Below, piece after piece: positions 14,894-20,797 of a stretch of DNA of 20,797 nucleotides (its first letter is position 1; each line of letters starts with the position of its first letter). Below the pieces are notes generated by a model, which was given only the letters and a program-made list of their open reading frames with translations, was not told where the DNA came from and made no database searches. The position numbers were made by a program, and so were the translations under genes. Location of the stretch: assembly GCA_947600015.1 (NCBI GenBank), contig CANQFX010000016.1, positions 1-20,797 of the forward strand. The letters are read 5' to 3'. Origin of the DNA: an uncultured Bacilli bacterium (lineage in GTDB: Bacteria > Bacillota_I > Bacilli_A > RF39 > UBA660).

Positions 14894-14909
14894 ATTATGA
14901 GGTGAACAA

Positions 14910-15695
14910 ATGAAATTAAAGATATTAGGAAGCGTAGCTCCTCACTGTAATGAAAAAAATAATTGTCCTGGATATTTACTAGAAACAGCGATAGGAGGAA
15001 TTCTTTTAGATTGTGGAAATGGAATTACGAAAGTATTAAATTTGGAAAAAGATATTGATAAGATAAACTATATTATTATTAGTCATGCTCATAAGGATCA
15101 TTATGGAGATCTGTTATCTGTATCAGAAAGCCTTCCATTATATCAAAAATTTGGATATTTAACTCATCAAATTCATTTATTATTACCAAAAGCAAATAAA
15201 AAAGGAGAAAAAATCCTTTTAGATGATGAATATTTAAGAGAAATAGGTAAAAGAAAAGAGTTTATTACAACTGAATATAATGAAGAGAAGAATTTTAAAA
15301 TTAAAAATATTGAAATTTCTTTCTATATGACAAGGCATCCTCTAAATACTTATGCAATAAAAGTAAAAGAGGGAAACGATGTCTTTGTATATTCCGCAGA
15401 CACGGGATATGATGAAAATATGGTTGAGTTTATCAAGGAAGCAAATATTTTCCTATGTGAATCCAGTTTCTTAAAGGGCCAAAATCGAGAAGAAAATGCA
15501 CATTTATTTGCTCATGAAGCAGGAAAATTGGCCAAGAAGGGAAAGGTAGATAAATTAATTTTGACACATTTTTGGCCAAATATAGAACATGAGAGATATT
15601 TAGAAGAAGCACAAGAGGAGTTTTTCAATACAGAAGCAGCAGAGGAAGGGAAAGTATATTTCATTAGAGAAAGTAGGAAAGATGGAAGAAAGTAA
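14910..15695 (+). CDS. MBL-fold metallo-hydrolase, RNase Z/YhfI-like
   Basis: A 261-residue metallo-beta-lactamase-fold hydrolase with a full two-zinc site: His59-x-His61-x-Asp63-His64, His143, Asp164 and His220. A Cys-Glu-Ser-Ser-Phe segment followed by Ala-His-Leu...Ala-Gly-Lys-Leu-Ala resembles the YhfI/ElaC-related group, whose members act on RNA or cyclic nucleotides; the actual substrate is not known. It lacks the flexible arm of true tRNase Z as far as I can tell. GAGGTGA precedes the start. It begins 16 bases after the VWA-like gene and overlaps the PHP gene by 14 bases, so translation of the two hydrolases is coupled. Confidence 0.85.
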   Translation: MKLKILGSVAPHCNEKNNCPGYLLETAIGGILLDCGNGITKVLNLEKDIDKINYIIISHAHKDHYGDLLSVSESLPLYQKFGYLTHQIHLLLPKANKKGEKILLDDEYLREIGKRKEFITTEYNEEKNFKIKNIEISFYMTRHPLNTYAIKVKEGNDVFVYSADTGYDENMVEFIKEANIFLCESSFLKGQNREENAHLFAHEAGKLAKKGKVDKLILTHFWPNIEHERYLEEAQEEFFNTEAAEEGKVYFIRESRKDGRK

Positions 15696-16554
15696 AATTG
15701 ATTTGCATATGCATAGTAATTATTCTGATGGCGAATACTCTCCTGATGAGTTAATTAAGATGGCCAAAGAAAAGAAGATAAAAGTGATGGCCATTACAGA
15801 TCATGATACTTTATTAGGGAATCAAAGTATTACTTTAAAAAAAGAAGAACGAAGAGGAATTACCATAATTCCAGGAATTGAATTATCAGCTAAAACAGAA
15901 AAGGGAACAATGCATATTTTAGGTTATGGTTTTGATATCAATAATCAAGCATTCAATGATAGACTAATAGAAATAAAAAATAAAAACGTCTATTCTATAG
16001 CATGTCAAATAAAACAATTACAAAAAGACTTTAATATTACTTTTTCTACAGAAGATATAGTCAATTTATTAAATAGGAAAAGTAATATTGGTAGACCAGA
16101 TCTTGCGAGACTTTGTATAAAATATGGATATGCTACTACAGTTGAGGAAGCATTTAATCGTTATTTGATATCAAATTATAAGAAAGTAAAGGGAGCACAA
16201 AAAGGAATTTCTTGGAAAGAATGTATCGATTTAATAAGAAATGCCAGTGGAGTGGCCGTTTTAGCACACCCGAAAACTTTAGAATTAGGGGAAAAAGATT
16301 TGCGAATTTTATTAAAAGAGATGATTTGGTATGGACTAGAGGGCATAGAAGTATATCATAGTGGAAATACCAAAGAAGAACAACAAACATATTTAGAAAT
16401 TGCCAAGGATCTGCATCTGTTAGTAAGTGGTGGTAGTGATTATCATGGGCCGAATATCAAACCAGAGATTGAACTTGGAACAGGCAAAAAGAATAACCTT
16501 TTAATAAAAAGGTTAAGTATTCTAGAGGAAAAGAAAATAAAAAACGATTTATAA
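15682..16554 (+). CDS. PHP-domain phosphoesterase (nucleoside bisphosphate phosphatase type)
   Basis: A 290-residue PHP protein with the metal ligands of the family: Asp-Leu-His9-Met-His11 near the start, Thr-Asp40-His41-Asp42, Glu67 in Gly-Ile-Glu-Leu-Ser, His78, Leu-Ala-His-Pro (about 195) and Gly-Ser-Asp-Tyr-His-Gly near the C-terminus. The Gly-Arg-Pro-Asp-Leu-Ala-Arg segment in the inserted domain matches the YciV/TrpH-like group that removes the 3' phosphate from nucleoside 3',5'-bisphosphates and in E. coli trims RNA 5' ends (RNase AM). 3'-phosphoadenosine 5'-phosphate, a by-product of CoA use, would be a natural substrate next to coaE-coaD, but that link is inference. Last gene of the six-gene run. 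Confidence 0.88.
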   Translation: MEESKIDLHMHSNYSDGEYSPDELIKMAKEKKIKVMAITDHDTLLGNQSITLKKEERRGITIIPGIELSAKTEKGTMHILGYGFDINNQAFNDRLIEIKNKNVYSIACQIKQLQKDFNITFSTEDIVNLLNRKSNIGRPDLARLCIKYGYATTVEEAFNRYLISNYKKVKGAQKGISWKECIDLIRNASGVAVLAHPKTLELGEKDLRILLKEMIWYGLEGIEVYHSGNTKEEQQTYLEIAKDLHLLVSGGSDYHGPNIKPEIELGTGKKNNLLIKRLSILEEKKIKNDL

Positions 16555-16592
16555 TGATCAGTGCTAAATGATTTTATAAAAAAAGAAAAATC

Positions 16593-16638
16593 AAAATAAA
16601 AAAGTGCATAAGGAAAACTTATGTTACTTTTTTATTTT
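16593..16638. terminator. Bidirectional terminator closing the coaE operon and the fusion gene
   Basis: A 13-bp A/T-rich outer stem (16593-16605 with 16626-16638) and a 6-bp CATAAG/CTTATG inner stem with a GAAAA loop are separated by a small unequal bulge. Both strands show long T runs. The stop codon of the leftward fusion gene lies in the 3' arm. Confidence 0.85.
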
Positions 16639-18697
16639 ATCTTCCTGATACTTTTTCTAAATCAAAATAGAAACCAAATTCATCATAATATTCATCACCA
16701 ATTTTGGCTTTTTTCGTATCGACACAAATGCCACCTAAACCATGATAAAAGTCAATGGCATGTTGGTTTTCCGCAAGACACCAAATAATCATGTTTTTCT
16801 TCCCTTGTTCTAATAACTCTTTGGCTGTTTCAATTAATAGAGAAGAACCAATTCCTTTGTTTGCTTCACTTTTCTTAACATAAAGACTAACTAATTCGGA
16901 ATCATATTTTTTTGTAGCTTCCTCTGGATTGAAACAAGAATACCCTAATACCTCTTCACCACGAACAGCGACAAGTACTAAATCTTTATATTCCGAAAAA
17001 CTACGGATATAACGTTCTGTTTGTTTTTCATAATCAAGGGAATTTAAATATTTTGAAGCAATAATTTGATCATAAGTACAACGCCAACCATCAATTTTAA
17101 TGCGAGCCATTTGGGCCTGATCTTTCAATTCATTCTTTCGAATGACATAGTCTTCAGCAGGGGTTAGTAAGTGAAGAGCACGATTCATATTAGTAAGAGC
17201 AGTAATCATTTTATCATTTTCAAGAGCAAAGGTCACTCTTCCTACCAATTCATAAGGATAAGGCCAGCTAATAGATTGTCCCACTAAAAAACGAGTTCTA
17301 GATGTCTTATAAAAAAAGGTTAATAGGTCTTTTTCACATGTAATAACTAAATTTTGATATTTCATTCCTTTCAGTTTAGTAAAATCTAGGATTGCGAAAA
17401 ATCCTGATTCCGGTTCTAAGTTCTTAGGAAAGGAAGTGTAAGGAAGTCCAGAACAAGCAAGAGAAATATCTTCTTGTTTTTTTAAAACATGAGAAATTTC
17501 CTCTTTAATTTTTTCCTTTATTTCTCTATCTTTAATAGAATCAATTCCCTCTACTAAGGCTTTTAACAATTGAAATTTATATTGATAAATACTTCGTAAT
17601 TTAGAAAAATATTCTTGATAAACTTGTTTTCGTCGTAACGTAGTATTAAAGGCCCCAGCCAAAGCATGACCAACAATATCAGGAGAGGAATCCATTCCTT
17701 GAAAAATACGGTTAATGATCTCACGAATAATGATTTCATCTGCAACAATAAAACCAGCACGTAAACTTGCTAATCCATAACTTTTGGATAATCCAAATAA
17801 GGAAATTGTATTACGAAACATCCCTGGAATGGATGCCATCGGTTTTGCGATATTATTTTCATCAAAAGCTAAATCACGATATACTAAATCATCAATGATA
17901 AAGACACCACGTTTTAAACACACTTCTCCAATTTCTCTTAATAAATCGCTTTCTTTTTCTCCCATTACTTTCCCCGTAGGATTATTTGGATTTGCATTTA
18001 AAAAAGCCACAACACGAGGAACATATCCCCTTCTACGATTATATACATTTTGTAAACTTTCATTGATATCATCAATTTTTTTTGCTAGTTTTTTAGGATT
18101 GACTAGGAAGAAATCCTCCTTTTCTAATGGTAAAATCTCTACTTCTGCTCCTGCTCGTTCTGCTCGAATAGTAAATAATCCATAATTTGGTCCAGTTACT
18201 AAAACCACATCTCCTGGTTTGGAAATGACACTAATAATCATATTAAATGCAACGGAAGTCGAAGGTAAAAAGGTAAGATTATGGACGGATAATCCCTTTT
18301 CATCAATATCATCATAAGAATAAGGAGTATCATTTATAAAACCTTCCTCTTCTATATAATTGAGAAGAATTTTACGAATCTCATCATCTCCTTCAGTATA
18401 AGGATATTTATATAATGTAGTAGAATCCAAAGATTTTTTCATTTCCTCAATAGACAAAGGAAAGGCAGGATAACGAGTAGGATTTCCTCCTCCTAAATCA
18501 ATATCAGGAATAGTAGTAATATTTTCATCTCGAACTTCATATCCATAAAAATCAATGGCATCTGCAATACTTTGTACCGTAGGATTAAACTGTTCCCCAT
18601 CGGCGCGAAGCCCAATATTAGGTAGGCCAAATCTCCTTTCTCCAAGGGTAGGATTTTCTCTTAATAAACGATCAATTGCACTAGATTTAATTAGCAT
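16637..18697 (-). CDS. Bifunctional class I/II aminotransferase - GNAT acetyltransferase fusion
   Basis: A 686-residue protein of two parts. Residues 1 to about 510 are a fold-type I PLP enzyme: Asn-Pro-Asn-Asn-Pro-Thr-Gly at 236-242, Asp-Asp-Leu-Val-Tyr at 269-273, the PLP lysine Lys305 in Ser-Lys-Ser-Tyr-Gly, and a late Gly-Arg-Val-Thr-Phe for the substrate carboxylate. The aminotransferase part is longer than the usual 390-430, with an insertion of charged helices near 350-410. Residues 514-686 look like a GNAT domain: Val-Leu-Gly-Tyr-Ser strand, then Asn-Lys-Gly-Ile-Gly-Ser-Ser-Leu-Leu for acetyl-CoA binding, and Asn-Gln-His-Ala-Ile-Asp-Phe-Tyr. It may transaminate and then N-acetylate one product; substrate unknown. 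GGAGGT lies seven bases before the start. Monocistronic, with its own promoter and terminator. Confidence 0.85.
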   Translation of the reverse strand: MLIKSSAIDRLLRENPTLGERRFGLPNIGLRADGEQFNPTVQSIADAIDFYGYEVRDENITTIPDIDLGGGNPTRYPAFPLSIEEMKKSLDSTTLYKYPYTEGDDEIRKILLNYIEEEGFINDTPYSYDDIDEKGLSVHNLTFLPSTSVAFNMIISVISKPGDVVLVTGPNYGLFTIRAERAGAEVEILPLEKEDFFLVNPKKLAKKIDDINESLQNVYNRRRGYVPRVVAFLNANPNNPTGKVMGEKESDLLREIGEVCLKRGVFIIDDLVYRDLAFDENNIAKPMASIPGMFRNTISLFGLSKSYGLASLRAGFIVADEIIIREIINRIFQGMDSSPDIVGHALAGAFNTTLRRKQVYQEYFSKLRSIYQYKFQLLKALVEGIDSIKDREIKEKIKEEISHVLKKQEDISLACSGLPYTSFPKNLEPESGFFAILDFTKLKGMKYQNLVITCEKDLLTFFYKTSRTRFLVGQSISWPYPYELVGRVTFALENDKMITALTNMNRALHLLTPAEDYVIRKNELKDQAQMARIKIDGWRCTYDQIIASKYLNSLDYEKQTERYIRSFSEYKDLVLVAVRGEEVLGYSCFNPEEATKKYDSELVSLYVKKSEANKGIGSSLLIETAKELLEQGKKNMIIWCLAENQHAIDFYHGLGGICVDTKKAKIGDEYYDEFGFYFDLEKVSGR

Positions 18698-18722
18698 AGT
18701 ACCACCTCCAACATATATTTAT

Positions 18723-18731
18723 ATTATAACA
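18723..18731 (-). promoter_or_regulatory. Extended -10 promoter of the fusion gene
   Basis: The minus strand reads TGtTATAAT, a perfect extended -10, about 26 bases upstream of the start codon. A TTGATT hexamer lies 20 bases further upstream, a poor spacing for a -35 box. Confidence 0.55.
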
Positions 18732-18740
18732 TACCCTTAG

Positions 18741-18880
18741 AGATGAAAAATCAAGAAGTTGAAAAATTACTTTCTTTTAATCATTGTTTTTTTTAATTTT
18801 ATCCTATCAAAAAGAAAAAATAAAAAGAGAAGCAACACAAAAATGAAAAAAGGAAAAAAGAACAAGTAAAAAAGCCATAC
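18741..18880. other. A-rich divergent intergenic region
   Basis: No gene is visible in these bases between the fusion gene and the helicase gene. The stretch is strongly A-rich on the plus strand. The only short ATG frame (17 codons near 18743) lacks a ribosome-binding site. Confidence 0.5.
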
Positions 18881-18886
18881 TATAAT
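18881..18886 (+). promoter_or_regulatory. -10 box of the helicase gene
   Basis: A consensus TATAAT lies 18 bases before the probable TTG start at 18904. The leader is therefore very short. No clear -35 box is seen. Confidence 0.4.
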
Positions 18887-18903
18887 ATATGTTGGTGATG
18901 TAA

Positions 18904-20403
18904 TTGAAAGTAATGGGCTATACATTAGATAAAAATCAACAGTCAATTGTAGAAGATAATCATCAAAACCTTTTAGTAATTGCAGGAGCGGGAAGTGGAA
19001 AAACCATGACAATTCTTGGTAAAATTAAGTATTTAATAGAAGAACAGAATTATCAAGAAGAAGATATTTTGTGTATTACATTTACAAATATGGCTGCTAA
19101 AAGTCTAAAAGAGAAATTTACAAAAGAAGATTTGTCAAAAGTGAAAAGTTATACTTTTCATAAACTTGCTTTAGAAATACTAAAACAAGAGAAAACGAGA
19201 AATATTGCTCCAGAGAATATCTTAAATGAAATCATCCATGAATTTTTTGTAGAAACAATTTTTTCTTCAAAATATCACATGAAGATAGTACTAAAATATT
19301 TTAAACAATCCCATCATAAAGAAATTGAAAAAGAATATCAACAATTCATAATGGTAGAAAAAGAAAAACTAGATAACTTAGAACGAGTCATTTCTAATTT
19401 TCTACATTTACTAAAATGTAATAATTTTACGCTACAAGATTTTTTCTATTTTCTTAAACAAATAAGAAAAACATTATCTTATGAAAAATATAAAAGAGAA
19501 AAAATATTTTTAATTTTAGTATTAAATATTTATCTAAAGTATCAATATTACTTAAAAGAAAATGAAGAATTAGATTTTGATGATTTAATCATTGAAGCAA
19601 CAAAACATATAAAAGAAAAAGGAGTGAAACAGAAAATCAAATTTATTATCATTGATGAATATCAAGATACTTCTTATATTAGATTTTTATTAATACAAGA
19701 GATAATCAAAAAGACGAATGCGAAATTCATGGTAGTAGGAGATGATTTTCAATCGATTTATCAATTTACAGGTTGTAATTTATCTCTTTTTTTAGATTTT
19801 AAAAGGTACTTTCCTAATGCAAAAATAAAAAAAATTGAAAATACTTATCGTAATAGCCAAGAATTGATTGATATTGCAGGGCATTTTGTGATGAAGAATA
19901 GAAAACAAGTAAAGAAAAAACTTCATTCGAATAAACATCGAGAAAATCCTATAAAAATCATATATTATACAGATATCAAAAAAGAATTTGAAAAAATATT
20001 AGAAAAACTACAAAAACTAGAAAACCAAGAAATTTTTGTATTAGGAAGAAACAATTGTGATGTTAATCTCATATTAAATAGCAACATACAATTAAAAGAA
20101 AATGGAATATTAATATATAAAAAGAATACACAATTGAAAATAAGATATTTAACAGTGCACAAAGCCAAAGGTTTAGAAGCAGATCAAGTAATGATTATTA
20201 ACTTAGAAAATAAACGATTAGGATTTCCTACCCAAATAAAAGATGATCAAATCTTACGTTTAGTAAATCCAATTGTTGAAAAATATCCCTATTATGAGGA
20301 AAGACGTTTATTTTATGTGGCTTTAACCAGGACAAAAAACGATGTATATTTATTTGTTCCTAGGAAAAACCCCTCTATTTTTATAGAAGAGATTCATAAA
20401 TAG
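18904..20403 (+). CDS. UvrD/Rep-family helicase, compact helicase IV-like
   Basis: A 499-residue superfamily 1A DNA helicase. Motifs in order: Q-motif Leu-Asp-Lys-Asn-Gln-Gln (8-13), Walker A Ala-Gly-Ala-Gly-Ser-Gly-Lys-Thr (27-34), Ia Thr-Phe-Thr-Asn (59-62), II Asp-Glu-Tyr-Gln-Asp (251-255), III Gly-Asp-Asp-Phe-Gln-Ser-Ile-Tyr (279-286), IV Asn-Thr-Tyr-Arg-Asn (313-317), V Thr-Val-His-Lys-Ala-Lys-Gly-Leu (417-424) and VI Tyr-Val-Ala-Leu-Thr-Arg (471-476). The Gly-Asp-Asp-Phe motif III and the tail after motif VI resemble E. coli helicase IV (HelD). Between motifs IV and V there are only about 100 residues, so the 2B subdomain is largely absent; UvrD has about 720 residues. A TTG start at 18904 follows GGTGAT closely; the ATG at 18913 is the alternative. 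Role in repair or recombination is likely. Confidence 0.88.
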   Translation: MKVMGYTLDKNQQSIVEDNHQNLLVIAGAGSGKTMTILGKIKYLIEEQNYQEEDILCITFTNMAAKSLKEKFTKEDLSKVKSYTFHKLALEILKQEKTRNIAPENILNEIIHEFFVETIFSSKYHMKIVLKYFKQSHHKEIEKEYQQFIMVEKEKLDNLERVISNFLHLLKCNNFTLQDFFYFLKQIRKTLSYEKYKREKIFLILVLNIYLKYQYYLKENEELDFDDLIIEATKHIKEKGVKQKIKFIIIDEYQDTSYIRFLLIQEIIKKTNAKFMVVGDDFQSIYQFTGCNLSLFLDFKRYFPNAKIKKIENTYRNSQELIDIAGHFVMKNRKQVKKKLHSNKHRENPIKIIYYTDIKKEFEKILEKLQKLENQEIFVLGRNNCDVNLILNSNIQLKENGILIYKKNTQLKIRYLTVHKAKGLEADQVMIINLENKRLGFPTQIKDDQILRLVNPIVEKYPYYEERRLFYVALTRTKNDVYLFVPRKNPSIFIEEIHK

Positions 20404-20436
20404 GTTTTTATTATATTAAAGTTTTCTTTCTAAAAA

Positions 20437-20442
20437 TATAAT
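20437..20442 (+). promoter_or_regulatory. -10 box of the small membrane peptide gene
   Basis: TATAAT lies 22 bases upstream of the small gene's ATG. The -35 region is not convincing; a spacing of 15 to TTAAAG is the best available. Confidence 0.35.
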
Positions 20443-20464
20443 ATAGAGAAGGGAGAGGTTAGTT

Positions 20465-20617
20465 ATGTATGGATATGGCTATGGATACCCAGTCTATAAC
20501 TATCAGGGAAATAATGATGGATTTGGCTCTGGATGGATCTGGATTGCTTTAATCATATTTATCATATTTTTCCTATTCTGGGGAAGTGGCTCTAGAGGAT
20601 ATACGGGATGTAACTAG
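20465..20617 (+). CDS. 50-residue Gly/Tyr-rich single-pass membrane peptide, YjcZ-like
   Basis: A short gene with a GAGAGG site six bases before the ATG, a -10 box upstream and a terminator downstream, which together make it real. Residues 1-22 are rich in Gly, Tyr and Asn, starting with alternating Tyr-Gly; residues 24-39 are a hydrophobic stretch of Trp, Ile, Leu and Phe that should cross the membrane; the tail is Gly/Ser-rich and ends Thr-Gly-Cys-Asn. This layout recalls the YjcZ family of tiny proteins in spore-forming Bacillus, which have a Gly/Tyr head and one membrane helix, but in those the order and length differ, so the match is tentative. A role in envelope or spore coat is possible. 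Confidence 0.65.
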   Translation: MYGYGYGYPVYNYQGNNDGFGSGWIWIALIIFIIFFLFWGSGSRGYTGCN

Positions 20618-20635
20618 AGCCTATCCCTTAAAAAA

Positions 20636-20654
20636 TTCCACAGATATTGTGGAA
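20636..20654 (-). terminator. Leftward terminator hairpin
   Basis: TTCCACA (20636-20642) pairs with TGTGGAA (20648-20654) around a five-base loop. The T run follows on the minus strand (complement of 20630-20635), so it would end a leftward transcript, or act weakly for the small peptide gene. Confidence 0.5.
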
Positions 20655-20691
20655 AACCCTGATACATAGTAATTAAGATTAAGAGAATATT

Positions 20692-20731
20692 AGCAAATAA
20701 GAAAATAAATAACTTATTTGCTTTTTTATTT
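20692..20731 (+). terminator. Rho-independent terminator of the small peptide gene
   Basis: A 10-bp stem (20692-20701 with 20713-20722) around an 11-base loop, followed by TTTTTATTT. It is oriented for rightward transcription. Confidence 0.8.
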
Positions 20732-20744
20732 ATAAGGAAAGTGC

Positions 20745-20788
20745 GTTTATGTAAAAAAACAAAAAAAACATAATCAATCAAGATTATG
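20745..20788 (-). terminator. Leftward terminator for a gene beyond the right edge
   Basis: CATAATC (20769-20775) pairs with GATTATG (20782-20788) around a six-base loop. On the minus strand a run of Ts, broken once by G, follows the stem. The orientation implies a leftward gene just outside the window. Confidence 0.7.
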
Positions 20789-20797
20789 CCAACACAA

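Noticed and set aside
17784..18185. Rightward 133-residue open frame inside the fusion gene
   Set aside because: It is opposite the PLP-enzyme core motifs and lacks any start signals.
18767..19012. Leftward open frame of 81 residues across the helicase start
   Set aside because: Phe/Leu-rich product typical of the complement of A-rich DNA, and it overlaps the Walker A coding region of the helicase.
20618..20797. A further small gene or CRISPR-like repeat set at the right end
   Set aside because: The hairpins differ in sequence and each fits a terminator; no open frame with a ribosome-binding site is present.

Overview
The window is AT-rich bacterial DNA with strong Gram-positive ribosome-binding sites (AGGAGG/GGAGGT 5-9 bases before starts), short intergenic gaps and many hairpin-plus-T-run terminators. 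Gene content (LysM amidase, LysR regulator, PMCA-type calcium pump, coaE-coaD pair, a possible YjcZ-like small membrane protein) fits a low-GC member of the Bacillota or an allied lineage. TGA is read as stop (the LysR gene ends in it), so the Mycoplasma code does not apply. The exact lineage cannot be fixed from the sequence. I see no rRNA, tRNA, CRISPR array or complete insertion sequence.

Layout. Bases 1-1366 look like acquired DNA: the 3' end of an ATPase gene resembling the AAA/DUF4143 family, a non-coding or decayed stretch, and a very AT-rich HNH nuclease gene. It abuts a cell-wall amidase gene (1367-2341) that has lost its start and zinc-binding half but keeps four LysM repeats. From 2393 to 5368, leftward genes encode a membrane-anchored thioredoxin-fold protein, an unknown 143-residue protein, a PflX-like radical SAM protein and adenosine deaminase (the last two an operon). 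Rightward follow a divergent peptide deformylase and a calcium-type P-ATPase. A leftward NUDIX hydrolase and rightward short-chain dehydrogenase share a divergent promoter region. A LysR regulator converges on the dehydrogenase.

From 11203 to 16554 six genes run rightward with gaps of at most 16 bases or overlaps, suggesting one operon: coaE and coaD (the last two CoA steps, in reverse order), a CobS/MoxR-like AAA+ ATPase, a partner resembling DUF7192 that I read as a degenerate von Willebrand A fold, a metallo-beta-lactamase-fold hydrolase and a PHP-domain phosphoesterase. The AAA+/VWA-like pair is the best candidate for an uncharacterised system: it has the layout of chelatase or MoxR-VWA machines but no substrate subunit nearby.

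The right end holds a leftward aminotransferase-acetyltransferase fusion, a compact helicase IV-like UvrD-family helicase with a probable TTG start, a 50-residue Gly/Tyr-rich membrane peptide, and a cluster of terminators of both orientations.
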